A stretch of DNA of 64,000 bases, from contig NC_044288.2 of NCBI RefSeq assembly GCF_004027225.2, forward strand, positions 1,580,719 to 1,644,718, given 5' to 3'. Positions 15,153 to 25,600 of this stretch are shown here, in pieces (position 1 is the first letter of the stretch; each line of letters starts with the position of its first letter). Origin of the DNA: Strigops habroptila (Eukaryota; Chordata; Aves; Psittaciformes; Psittacidae). The translations under genes were made by a program, and so were the position numbers. The notes below the pieces were generated by a model that did not search any database, was not told where the DNA came from, and saw only the letters and a list, made by a program, of their open reading frames with translations.

Positions 15153-15754
15153 ATGCCGTTCTGGGACCTGCAGCAGCAGCTGGGCATCGATGTGGACCGG
15201 TGGCTGCTGCGGCAGAGCATGCCGCAGCCCTACGGCAGAGCGGGCGCCTGTCACGCCTTCGAGCGGGAGTGGGTGGAGTGCGGGCACGGCCTGGGCCAGA
15301 CCCGCGCCCGCCGCGAGTGCCAGCCCGAGTACGAGGACTTCATGGAGTGCATGCACCGCACCAAGCTGGTGAGTGAGGGGCCGGGGGGGTGCCCCTTCCC
15401 CGGGCGCGGCGTGTGCTCTGCGGACACCCCACCCCCCGGCAGCCCGCAGGAGGAGATGCGGAGCTGGAACAAGTTATTAGTCGGAGGAAAACGCGTTGTA
15501 ACCCCCTAAAAGTGCTTGGCAGGAGCTCAGCGCCGGGTGGGCAGCCCCAGGGCACGGGGGAGGGGGGGGGGGGAGCTGCACGCACCCCGCTTTAGGGGGC
15601 TGTATTGGGGACCCCCTGAGTGCTGGGGTGTGTGTGTGTGCTCGGCCAGGCTGCGCGGCTGAAAACCATCCTGGAGCAGAGGGACAAGATGATCAAGGAA
15701 GGGAAATACGCCCCCCCCGACTACCACAAGGGCAAGGAAGAGCCGCGGCCGTGA
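15153..15754 (+). CDS. NDUFS5: NADH dehydrogenase (ubiquinone) Fe-S protein 5
   Basis: Accessory subunit of respiratory complex I on the intermembrane-space side. Two coding exons, 15153-15368 and 15650-15754, are joined at a phase-0 GT-AG intron and give 106 aa, the same length as the human protein. The N-terminus [17 protein letters not shown] aligns to the human start. The CHCH fold shows the twin CX9C motif: Cys33/Cys43 and Cys56/Cys66. The C-terminus [11 protein letters not shown]...KEEPRP matches the family. The start was chosen from the conserved MPF N-terminus. It is the small gene directly 5' of MACF1, an order I also recall for human chromosome 1. Confidence 0.97.
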
Positions 15755-15887
15755 TCCGCAGGGATGTGGCCACACGTGGAGCTGTCACCGTGGGATTCCT
15801 GCGGGAAGAAGAGCCGCGGCACAAGCGGGTGATGCTGTTGGGCTCCCGCTGAAGGGGAACGACACCGCATCGGGCACGTCTCGGGCC

Positions 15888-15893
15888 AGTAAA
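15888..15893 (+). terminator. NDUFS5: candidate NDUFS5 poly(A) signal (AGTAAA)
   Basis: AGTAAA lies 134 nt past the stop, followed by a T/G-rich patch (CCGTCTTGTCTTTATT). It is a common variant hexamer, and I found no better one nearer. Confidence 0.5.
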
Positions 15894-15919
15894 CGTCTCC
15901 TTCAGAACAGCCTTTGGCT

Positions 15920-16800
15920 CCGTCTTGTCTTTATTCCCTGAGTGAAGCACAGCTCGAGGGGCTGTGTCTCTGCTGCTGGGGAGCTCCGGAGTCACCCCAG
16001 ATCCCCACAGTGGTGCTGGGGACCTGCCCTGGAGGGGTTTGGTGCTCCTAGAGCCTTCACGAGTTCTGCCTTTGTGCTTCCTGCAGGAAAACCAAAAGGA
16101 ATTAACTGGAGGTAAAAAAACCCACCACCTCTCCAAGCTTGTCCTGCCAAACCTCACCTTAAAGCCACCAGCACACGGGACTGGTGTGTACTGGGCTGCT
16201 CCCAGTCACTCGCCGGGCACTGGAGTGGTGGATGAGCGGAAAACCTGGTACAAACTGCTCATTCCCACCTGGATTCAGAGCAGAAGTGGGTGGATTTAGT
16301 TTCTCTCCTGCCCTTCCAGGGTGTTGGTGGGGGCTTTGCTTTGGAATCCTGTGTCAGTGGGATCCATTTGCACCATTTGTCCCTCCCCAGAGGCAGATGT
16401 TTCTCCCATTCCCTCCAAATGCAGCCTGGATTTGTCAGGGCATTAAAGCAGGTGAGTCCCGGAAAGGAGAGAGGGGGCTGCTCTGAGCTTTAATCCATGG
16501 GTTTAATACTGGTGATTGTGGGTTTAATGCTTAATCTTTGATGCAGGTTCTGAGCTCCCTGATCCTCATAAAGCCCCACGCTGGGATGACCAGCGCTGCC
16601 CCAGGCTGGTGCTGCCGATCTCTGCCTCCTGCCCTGCTAATTCCTGCCTTTCTCCATGGATCAGCCCTTTGGACACACACCTCTGTGTCTCCAGTTGGGA
16701 AATGGCCCCTCTCGGGGCTGTGGCGGAGCTCCTGTTTCTCCAGGCACCTTGTGAATGATGAAAAGAGCCGCTGGTTCCAGGAGAGCCTGAAATTGGAGTC
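15920..16800. other. NDUFS5-MACF1 intergenic, left part
   Basis: No recognisable exon, RNA gene or repeat in this stretch. Confidence 0.4.
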
Positions 16801-16804
16801 AGCA

Positions 16805-17345
16805 TAAAATCCTGGAATGGTTTGGGTTGGAAGGGACCTTAAAGCTCCTCCAGCTCCAACCCCCTGCCACGGGCAGGGACACCTTCCACTAGAGCAGGTT
16901 GCTCCAAGCCCCTGTGTCCAACCTGGCCTTGAACGCTGCCGGGGATGGGGCAGCCACAGCTTCTCTGGGCACCCTGTGCCAGCGCCTCAGCACCCTCACA
17001 GGGAAGAGCTTCTGCCTCAGAGCTCATCTCAATCTCCCCTCTGGCAGGTTAAAGCCATTCCCCTTGGCCTGTCCCTCCAGGCCCTTGTCCAAAGCCCCTC
17101 TCCAGGTTTCCTGGAGCCCCTTTAGGCCCTGGAGCTGCTCTAAGGTGTCCCCTTCAGGAGCCTTCTCTTCTCCAGGCTGCCCCAGCCCAGCTCTCTCAGC
17201 CTGGCTCCAGAGCAGAGCTACTCCAGCCCTCGCAGCAGCTCCGGGGCCTCTGGCCTCGCTCCGGCAGCTCCACGTCCCTCTGGTGTTGGGGTCCCCAGTG
17301 CTCAGCGCAAAGAAAACCTCAAAATGGGAGGGTTTGACATGAAGG
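16805..17345 (-). mobile_element. CR1 LINE 3' fragment, longest copy
   Basis: About 540 bp in minus orientation, from the GGTTTGGGTTGGAAGGGACC end to the block around CTCCAGGCTGCCCCAGC and beyond. It covers the same CR1 segment as the plus-strand copy at 53020-53503 and looks very similar to it, suggesting a young subfamily. Confidence 0.9.
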
Positions 17346-19540
17346 TGTCACCTCGGGTGGGCTGTGACGGGAGTGAGCAGCCAAGATCTCCCACGGGGAC
17401 CCTTCCCTGGCCACAGAGCAGGCGCTCTCAGGGCTGGACCCGCATCTCCTGGAAGTGGGAAGGCTCCAGGCACAGCTCCTGGAAGAGCTACGCCTGCAGG
17501 TTCCTCCCTTCCCCCATTCCCAGATGGATCCATTGCTCCAGCCCAGATGGGTTCCTTGCGCTCGGGCTGATTCACGCCTGCGTGTGGAAACATTCCCCCC
17601 GGCAGGGGCAGCGCTGGGGGGGCAGCAGCCAGGATCCCAACTGGAATCCAGGTTGGGATGCTCTGAGCTCGAGGCACATCCGAGCGCCAGGACTGGCTCC
17701 TCCCTGCGCCTGTCTTTGCCCGGGATAGAGCTGGAATGGTGCCACCCCAGCCCTTGGCTCCGGGGGGGGGGTGGGATTCTCTGCAGCAGAAGTGCCCATG
17801 GGGGGCTTTGGGGAGGGGGAGAGTGCAACGGGGCTGGGGCTGTGCCCATGGGGGGGCACAGGGACCAACATCACACCCCTGGGAAGCACCGAGTGGGGCT
17901 GAGCTGTGCTGGTGCAGCAGGAAGCATCCACATTCCAAAGCCACCATTCCCATGGCGTTCACCCAGGGATGGGAATCTGGGGATGGGGAGGCCAAATCTT
18001 TGGGACTCTCAGTGCGTGCACCCCAACCACTGCAACTGCTCATTAGGGCTGATGGTTAATTACCCTCCCCTTTGCCAGCGGCGTGGTGGGGGCTCTGGGG
18101 AGGCAGCAGGGCCCTGTGAATCTTGGTGGCAGCTTTGCTGTGGCAGCCGTGGACACATGGCAGCATCCATAGGAAAGGCTGGGAAGGGGAATGCTGCTTT
18201 TCCAGGGAGAGGGAGAAAGCAGGCTCAGCAGCAAGCTGCTGTGGAGAGTGATTCATGCCATGGAGCTGAATAGTCCCGAGTGGCTCTTTAGAGCCATCAA
18301 AACCTGATTGTTCTGGCAGAGGCTGTTAAGGCAGGCGGCGGATGGCCGGGGCTGGGACCAGCGGGGCTGCTTGCTGGAGTTAAAAGCTCTCGGAGAGATT
18401 TTGGCTGATAAAGAGAATAATCAAAGAGCTGCTGAAAACAATCAGATTCCTGGAGAGAGAAAACAGCCACCCCGGGAGGAGCCTGAGCAGCAGCAATGGC
18501 AGCGGGGCCGAGCATCCCGAGCCTTCATGCGAGGGGCTCGGAGCATCCTCCGCTTCCCAGTGTTGCTCCCCACGGATCCCTGAGCACGGGGCGCTCCCAG
18601 CCTGCAGCAGATCCAAGTTTCTAGTTTGCTGGTTGCCATTTTGTCGGTTTCCTGCACCTGGCTCCCCCATTCCCGTTGTCCTGTCACCTTCCAGGAGCTG
18701 GGCTCTGGGTGAGTCCCCCCGCTCCTGCAGCTCCAGCAGCATCTGCTCTGCCTTGGAGAGGGGGAACAAACAGCTCTTGGGAGATGAATAATTGATCAAA
18801 AGTCAAGGGAAAAGGCAAGTTCCAACTCTGGGCTTGGGAGGAGGTTTTAATGAGGGACAGAGGAGGGATCCTGGAGCCGCTGCGGATGCCAAGGGGGACC
18901 CCAGGGTCTCGACAGGGAGGGAAGTCCCCGTGGTCCCACTGTACAGCACAGGAATGGGGAGATGAAATGATTTAGGGAGGAAGGACTCCCCCCCCCCCCC
19001 CCCGCATCCCCCTTTCCTCCCAAAATAGCGATTCCCGTCTCTACAAAACAACGCAGGAGCTTAACCCCCATTCACAGCATCAACAACCCGGCGCCGCCGG
19101 CGCTGGGAGGGATTCTGGGAAGCACGTTCCAGGTGCGAAATCCACGGGGATTGGAGCCGGCGCCGTGTCCCGGCCGCTCCTCGGGGCTCCGTGCGGCTGG
19201 AATTGGGCTGCTTCGCTCCGCGGGCGCTGTGAGGGACGAGGCCGGAGCCGGGCCGGTGGCGCCGCGGTGACAAAGGGACACGTCAGCTGCAGCCAGCGCC
19301 GCGGCGGGCGGTGAGCAGGGCGCGATGGGCGGCGTGTGCGGGCACCGGGGACTCCTGCCCCGCGCCCCGCCGCGCCGCCCGGCCCGGCCCGGCCCGGCCC
19401 GGCCGGGAGCTCTGGGCCGGCGCAGGCAGCGCCTGCTCCTGGGGCACGTTCCTCCTCCCAGCTCGGCTCAGGCTGCTGCTCCGGCAGGATGAGCCCTCCC
19501 TGCTCCTGGGCATGGTGGGATCCGGGACGCACAGCCCCAC
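17346..19540. other. NDUFS5-MACF1 intergenic, middle part
   Basis: No coding exon recognised. It contains a C homopolymer at 18988-19003 and becomes CpG-rich after about 19080. That could mark another promoter, but no first exon can be supported. Confidence 0.35.
18988..19003. repeat. poly(C)16 tract
   Basis: An uninterrupted run of 16 C residues in intergenic DNA. Its length may be unreliable in the assembly. Confidence 0.8.
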
Positions 19541-19542
19541 TT

Positions 19543-19702
19543 ATGGAATCCCAGCCTGGTTTGGGTTGGAAGCGACCTTAAAGCTCATCCAGCTCCAACC
19601 CCCTGCCACGGGCAGGGGCACCACTAGAGCAGGTTGCTCCAAGCCCCTGTGTCCAACCTGGCCTTGAACACTGCCAGGGATGGGGCAGCCACAGCACTTG
19701 AG
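19543..19702 (-). mobile_element. CR1 LINE 3' fragment, short
   Basis: TGGAATCCCAGCCTGGTTTG is followed by GGTTGGAAGCGACCTT and the usual downstream block as far as GGGATGGGGCAGCCACAGC. The orientation is minus. It lies between two CpG-rich stretches upstream of MACF1. Confidence 0.85.
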
Positions 19703-20365
19703 CACAGCGGCTGCGTTTATCCATCAGTGCCCAGTATGGACCCACCACCCGCTCCAGGGGTGCAAGACCCACATGGGGGGAGAGAAGACAAAGCCATGCC
19801 AGGCTGGTGCTGGCCCAACACAAAGCACCAGTGGGGCTGGTGCTGGCCCAAGAAGACACTGTTTTCCAGTATATCCCTTATTCCCACAGTGCCCAGCATT
19901 AGCCTGGCCTGGCCACAGTGTTACTGGGGCTCCCGGGTGCCTCGTGCCCTCACCCCAAGCCAGTGCTCATGTCTTTGAGGCCTTGGCTGCTGCATCCATG
20001 GGCTTGATGCATCCCACTGGCCAAGTGCTTCCTCTTGCGCTGCATTCCCCATCCCCGGATCCGGCCGGGCAGGGCTGCAGGGCAACACGTGCTCCTTTAG
20101 AGCCACGTCCCAAGTGTCCACGAGTGTCACCACACCCCGCGCTGTGTCCTGCACTGCGGCACACCCCGGCGCTGGAGAAGCTCGTGGAAACAGCCGCCGG
20201 GAAGCAGGGAGACGTGTTGGGATGAGATCTGAAAACTGGGGGGGCAGAGATGCCCGTGGGGCTGCCGGGACCCCGGGCGGACCGGGACGACGGGCTCAGC
20301 TCGGCCTGGGGCCGTGGCCCGGTGCAGCCGCTCCCCGGATCCCGCCGCCGGTGCGGGGCGGTTGG

Positions 20366-20530
20366 ATGTGCCGTCAGCCGGAGCGGTTTATCCTGCTCCG
20401 CTCCTGCGGGGCGGCCGGGGCTGTCCTGCAGCTCCGACACCCCCGAGGGCTGCTGCTGGTGACCCTGCCTGCGCCTCGGCTGCTGCTGGGACTGACTCGG
20501 CTGGGGCTGGGATGCCTCCTGGCCCCGCAG
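20366..20530 (+). CDS. possible upstream coding exon of MACF1 (hydrophobic leader)
   Basis: A reading frame opens at ATG 20366 (MCRQPERF) and runs 55 codons to CAG|gtgagg at 20530. The frame is phase 0. The next MACF1 exon starts at 22346 (TGCAG|GCT) and is open in phase 0 through 21 codons to its own ATG, so the two would join in frame. The second half reads GLLLVTLPAPRLLLGLTRLG, a membrane-like stretch. Dystonin has an isoform with an N-terminal membrane segment ahead of the equivalent exon. Against it: the region is a CpG island where open frames are common, and the peptide does not visibly match dystonin. It may be only a 5' UTR exon. Confidence 0.3.
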
Positions 20531-20786
20531 GTGAGGCCCTGGGCAGCGCTCTGCCCTTTCCAGCCTTTTCCAGGCTTTTCCCTGTTCATGTCCTCCCGCC
20601 CGCGCCATGCTCCCTCCACTGCTGGCCCCGATCGATGGGTGTTCTCATTACCCTGGGTCTAGAGGGCATCCAGAGGATGGGGTGGAAGGGGGGGTTATGG
20701 GGAGGGAATGAAGTGACGGGGGGGGGGCTGTGTGGGTTATGGGGGGCTGATGGGTGGTTTGGGGGGGTCCCTGTGCAATGAGGGTG

Positions 20787-20815
20787 CGGGGTAGGGGGGG
20801 GGTAGGGGTAGGGGC
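20787..20815 (+). other. G-quadruplex-forming motif
   Basis: Four or more G-runs separated by TA (GGGGTAGG, then a G9-type run, TAGGGGTAGGGG) lie inside the CpG island of MACF1. The pattern is visible directly; folding is inferred. Confidence 0.6.
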
Positions 20816-22345
20816 AGCCCGGGGAGGTGATGGGCACCAGGGTCGGGGAGAGCCGGGAGGGGATCCGGGGCGCTGGGTGCCGGGTCGGGCCGGCGCCGGT
20901 GCCCGGAGCTGCGCGGGGCGGGAGGCGGCCGGGACCCCCCCGCCGCTCCGTTGCCGCCCCGGTGGGCAGGGCCGGGGGAGGCGCCGCGGCGGCGGGAGCG
21001 CTCGGCGGGGCCGGGAACGGGACCGGGAGCGGCTGCGGGGCCGGGAGCGCCGCGCCCTGCCCGCGCCGAGCCGCCGGGGCCGGGGCTGGAGCATCGGCGG
21101 GGGGTGAGCGGGGCCGGGGCTGCGGGAGGAACGGGGCGCGCACCGGGAAGGGCGGCGGATGGAGCGGGGATGGGCAGGAGAGAGGCAGGGGATGGAGCGG
21201 GAAGGGCAGGAGATAGGGATGGAGCGGAGAAAGGCGGCGGATGGGGATAGGGATGGACCGGGAAAGGGGGGCAGCAGCCGCCGGCGCTGTGCTGGGGCTG
21301 CGGGCACCGGATGATGCCCCGGGGGGAGACATAGGACCGGGGGGGGCCCAGGCCAGCGCCTTGTGCCCCGCAGCGCCGTACCCGCACCCGCTGCTCCCGC
21401 ACCTGCTGCAGCCCCAGCCCCGCACCCCCGGGCCCTGCCTCCCCCTGGGGGGCACCGAACCCCCCCCAACCCCCGGACCCACATTCCCCCCCCCATCCCC
21501 GCCCCGGCGGGTCCCCAAAAGCAGGGCGAGGGCTGAGCCCCCCTCGGTGCCGGCGCCGGGGCTGCCGGGGGGGGGCCGCGGGTTTGGGCCGCGGTTCCGT
21601 TTTTGCAGCTTTTCAATGGGGGGTGAATGACTCATGGAATCCTTTCTCCCTCCCTCCCAACGGGTTTTTGGGTCTCTTTGTTCCTGTTTTGCCGATTAAA
21701 TGATGCTCATCGGGAAGGGCTCGGCACGATGGAGGCGGCTCCTGTGCCGCGGCACATCGGTTGTAGGAGTCTCAGTCATTTCATGTGCATTTTTCCTGGT
21801 TGAGCTGGAGGACACAATGAGAATGGGTTTAAATATGTCTCACGCAAGGTGCTCATTTCCCAGCGTGTGAACGCGGCGCAGCTCACCCCGGGTGCCACAG
21901 AAAACCTGACCATTTCCCCCCCCTCGCCACCATTAATGGGCTTTCTTAAAGCTATTTCCACTGGGAGAGGGGGAAAACCCTGCAGGTACAAAGGGCAGCG
22001 CCGATGTGGTGGCTTCTTGTACCGAGCACAAAGAAATCGAACCCAAAAGGATGGACTTTGCTTTGTGGGGGTGAGCTGGGGATGCCAGCGCGAGCGTTGC
22101 TGGCGGACGGGTGGCCGTGCCATCATCCCTGGGATTCACATCAGTAAGTGGGGAAACTGAGGCAGCATTGAGGAGCTGCAGGAGCCAATATTCACCTGCC
22201 CAAGAAGGTGTTTGAGAGCACAGGCACGAGGGTAGAGGCGTCAGTGCTGGGATGGTCCCTTCTCCATCACCGCGGGCACTGTGTCAGGGATGGAGCCGGA
22301 GCCGTGGCCGTGGCGGGGCCTCACGCACTGTTTCCTCCTCTGCAG

Positions 22346-22628
22346 GCTGCTGCCCGCGGGGACGCACTGCCCGTGGTCCTGCCCGCGCTGCTGCCCGTGC
22401 CCGGGGCCATGTCGTCCTCCGACGAGGAGACCCTGAGCGAGCGCTCGTGCCGGAGCGAGCGGTCGTGCCGCAGCGAGCGCTCCTACCGCAGCGAGCGCTC
22501 GGGCAGCCTCTCGCCCTGCCCCGCCGGAGACACCCTGCCCTGGAACCTGCCCCTCCACGAGCAGAGGAAGAGGAAGAGCCAGGACTCGGTGCTGGACCCG
22601 GCCGAGAGGGCGGTTGTCAGGGTCGCAG
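22346..22628 (+). CDS. MACF1: MACF1 alternative exon, Ser-rich MSSSDEE leader
   Basis: The acceptor CTCTGCAG ends at 22345. The conserved start ATG is at 22409, and 73 codons follow to a phase-1 donor, GCA G|gtaagg. The peptide begins [14 protein letters not shown] and carries four near-copies of SERS(C/Y)R encoded by an 18 bp repeat. It then runs [20 protein letters not shown] and ends with [12 protein letters not shown]. This matches the human MACF1 N-terminus and parallels the dystonin exon with GDTLPWNLP. It splices to 52318, the split codon giving Asp. The Arg/Ser repeats are likely phosphorylation targets (inference). The 63 nt before the ATG are also open. Confidence 0.93.
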
Positions 22629-25600
22629 GTAAGGCAGCGCCACGTTGGGGCCCTCCAGGGATGGGCAATGGGGCTCGCCAGACTCCCCCCATGGTGCCTG
22701 AGGGGGTCTTGGGGTCATTCCTGTTGCTCCCTGGGAAGCTGGGGGCAGATGGGATGGGGATGGATGGGATGGGATGGGGGAAAGGATGGATGTGGCCAGG
22801 GTAATAGTTCAGCTCTGTGATGGCTTTGTCCTGCCCAGCCCCGGGTTGCTCATACCCTCAGCACACTGGAGTTAAGGGATGACTGGGCACCTCCAACGCT
22901 TGGCTTGGGTGACATTAAAATGCTTAATTAAGGACTAAATGGCTCCTTGGAGGAACAAAGCCATTGGCCAGGCTCCCGGGAGGAATTTGCCCTGGGAGGT
23001 TTGTGACTCTCTTGGCGGATGGAGCTGGAGCTGCTCCTTTGTCATGGTGGTGGTGTCCTTCGGCACCCCCATCATTGGTCATTGGGGTGACCTGAGGTCC
23101 CTGCATTGTGGAGGGGACAGCGCCCCATGCGATGCCCACCCCAGGGAAGGGACAGGGACAGGAAGGAGAAACAAAGACAGGGATAGACCCGCTGTGGCTC
23201 ATGGCTCCTGCTCCAAGTGCTGGTTGATGGGGCTGGCTCTTGGGTTGGGAGGATGGAGAAGCTTTGCTCAAGGTGGTGGCCCCACCACTTGATTTGCTTC
23301 TCTGCCCGAGACAAACGGCCACTGGGGGCTTTGATTTGTGGCTGATGGGTTCTGGCCCCTTCTTCTCACACCCTGGGGGTCTTTGATCTGCTCCTGCTGG
23401 AGCAAACAGGGATCTGGGGCTGTGCCGAGGGGCCTGTTCTGCTCTGCCAGCCCCTGCTTATGGGCAAATGGGCCCCACGCTGGGCTCTGCACCCTGTGGG
23501 GGCTCATACTGGGAGCACTGGGGAGCGGGGTTACCTGCACACGGGCAGGTTGCTCCATCCCAGCTCACGGGCGGCTCGGGGCAGGAAGAACCAGTTGATT
23601 CAAATGATGGTTCTCCAAAACGCTCTGTCTGGGGCTGGGAGAAGCAAATGCACAGGGTGCGGCCGGGCACCCCCCATACCCACCCCTGCTCAAGGACCAG
23701 CTCTGCCCCCAGAGCCCCATCCTGCTGGTGCTGAGCACTATCCTGTGGCCCAGGGCTGGACCCTGCTGGCACAGCCATGCCCCATCCATGTGTTCCCTGG
23801 GATGCCGAGTGCTTGTTGTCACAGTGGCTGGCTCCAGCCCGTGATTAAAGCCTGGGAGATGTCACCAAATCCGGTCTCATGCAGCTTCCCCATTAAAAAT
23901 AACTCTGGAGGTGCAGCTCCACGGCGCTGAGCCGCGAAGAAAGAGTTTGGAGACAGTTTTGTGTCACCGGGTTTGAAAATGAGCTGAAATATTGATTCAG
24001 ATCCTGCATTATTCAGTGGGTCTGTCTGCAGCGTGCGGCTGTCCCGGTGCCTGTCCCCACCATGGGGCTCCGGGACCCGGGATGCGGCTGGTGGGATATC
24101 CCACAGGGAGCTGGCACCCGGGAAAGGGCATTGGGAACCCAGTGGCAGGGACAGAGCTTGGGTTTGGGGGACGCATGGGTCTGGGGTGCTCTGTGGGGTC
24201 TGGTGGTCCCTGCATCCCTTCTGGCCATCAGGGCCAAGGGATGCTGGACGTGGTCGTGCTGGTGCCGCGGTGCAGGGGGCAGCTCGGTACCTCCGTGCCA
24301 GGCTCCCAGGCAGCATCTGGAGCCATTCCCTGCTTTGCTGGCATGTCCCTGCAGGCCATGGCACAGGGGGGAGCAGGATGGGGGGTGAGAGTCGCTCTGT
24401 CTCGCTCCAGCCGCTTGGCAGAGGGTGAGGGTGGTGGCTGGAGGCGCTGGTTTGGAAGAAAAGGCTCTTTTACCCTAAACCTGTTTGCACTTGATCCTGC
24501 TGGGAGACATGTCTGGTGCTGGGGGATGCTGGGGCAGGAGGGACCGTGGTGGTGGAGAGCCAAGAGCTGTGGCTGGGGCTTGCCAAGGGCTGAGCTTGCT
24601 CCCATTGCAAAGGCTCCCGGGAGCCCTTTGTCCCCAGGAGTGTCCTCCGGCGCTTGGCCGAGCGCAGGAACATGTTCTTCATCCCCAGGACGTGGGAACA
24701 AACCTCCTCCTCCTCGGGATGGGGCAGGGTTCGAGCTGCTCTCCCCATGCCCAGCGTGGGGATTCAGCAGTGCAACAAGGGCATTACCTCCCAGTGCACC
24801 CAGTGCAACCAAAGCACTGCGTCCCACTGTGCCCACTGTGCTGCATCCCAGCACTCCCAGCTCATCCCAGTGCATCCCAGCTCATCCCAGTGCATCCCAG
24901 CACAGCTCAGTGCAGCCCAACAAATCCCAGTGAGCACAGAGCACTGCATCCCAGTGCATCCCTGTGCATCCCAGTGTATCCCAGCACTTCCAACTCATGA
25001 GGTCTCTCAGGAGACCCGCAGGGAGCCAGTCCCCTTGGCTTGGGAGGGTCTGGGGGGAATTGGGGGTCCCCCCAGTGATTCCAGACACAGCAGAGTGAAG
25101 CCTCCCACAGAAATGGGGGTCTGGGGGGAGGCATCCCCAGGCCAGGACCTCCCTGGTCCCCCCAACACCCGGAACCCCCTGCCCAGCCCAAGGGCACCCG
25201 AGGTTTGATCCATCCCCTCCTCACCCCCTCGCCCCCCCCCCTATTTTTTGGCCACCACAAGATGCTGCTTTTTCACCCCGTTGCCATGGCAACCGGCGGG
25301 CTGGGCTCCCCAGCTGGGTAACCATGGCAACGAGAAAAGCCCCATCCTGCTCAGCCCAGACACCAGGAGTCTCCCACCGTCACCCGGGGACCCCCAAACA
25401 CGCCGGTGGCACCGCAGGGATGTACTGGGATGCAGTGCTCTGGGCTCACTGGAGTGCACTGGGATGCCAGGGCTGTGCTGGGATGCACTGGGATGTGCTG
25501 GGATGCTCTGGGATACACTGGGAAGCAGTGTCATGCATCGGGATGCAATGCTCTGGGCTCACTGGAATGCACTGGGATGCCAGGGCTGTGCTGGGGTGTG

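Larger units (their letters stand above)
20100..21600. promoter_or_regulatory. MACF1: CpG island at the 5' end of MACF1
   Basis: Very high G+C with many CpG dinucleotides, containing GC boxes and a strong G-quadruplex motif (20787-20815). Its position about 1-2 kb upstream of the Ser-rich MACF1 exon (22346) makes it the likely promoter of that transcript class. Long open frames on both strands here are a by-product of base composition. Confidence 0.6.

Noticed and set aside
20586-21635. 349-codon minus-strand open frame in the MACF1 CpG island
   Set aside because: Pro/Ala/Arg-rich peptide driven by GC content. Overlapping frames on both strands are equally open.
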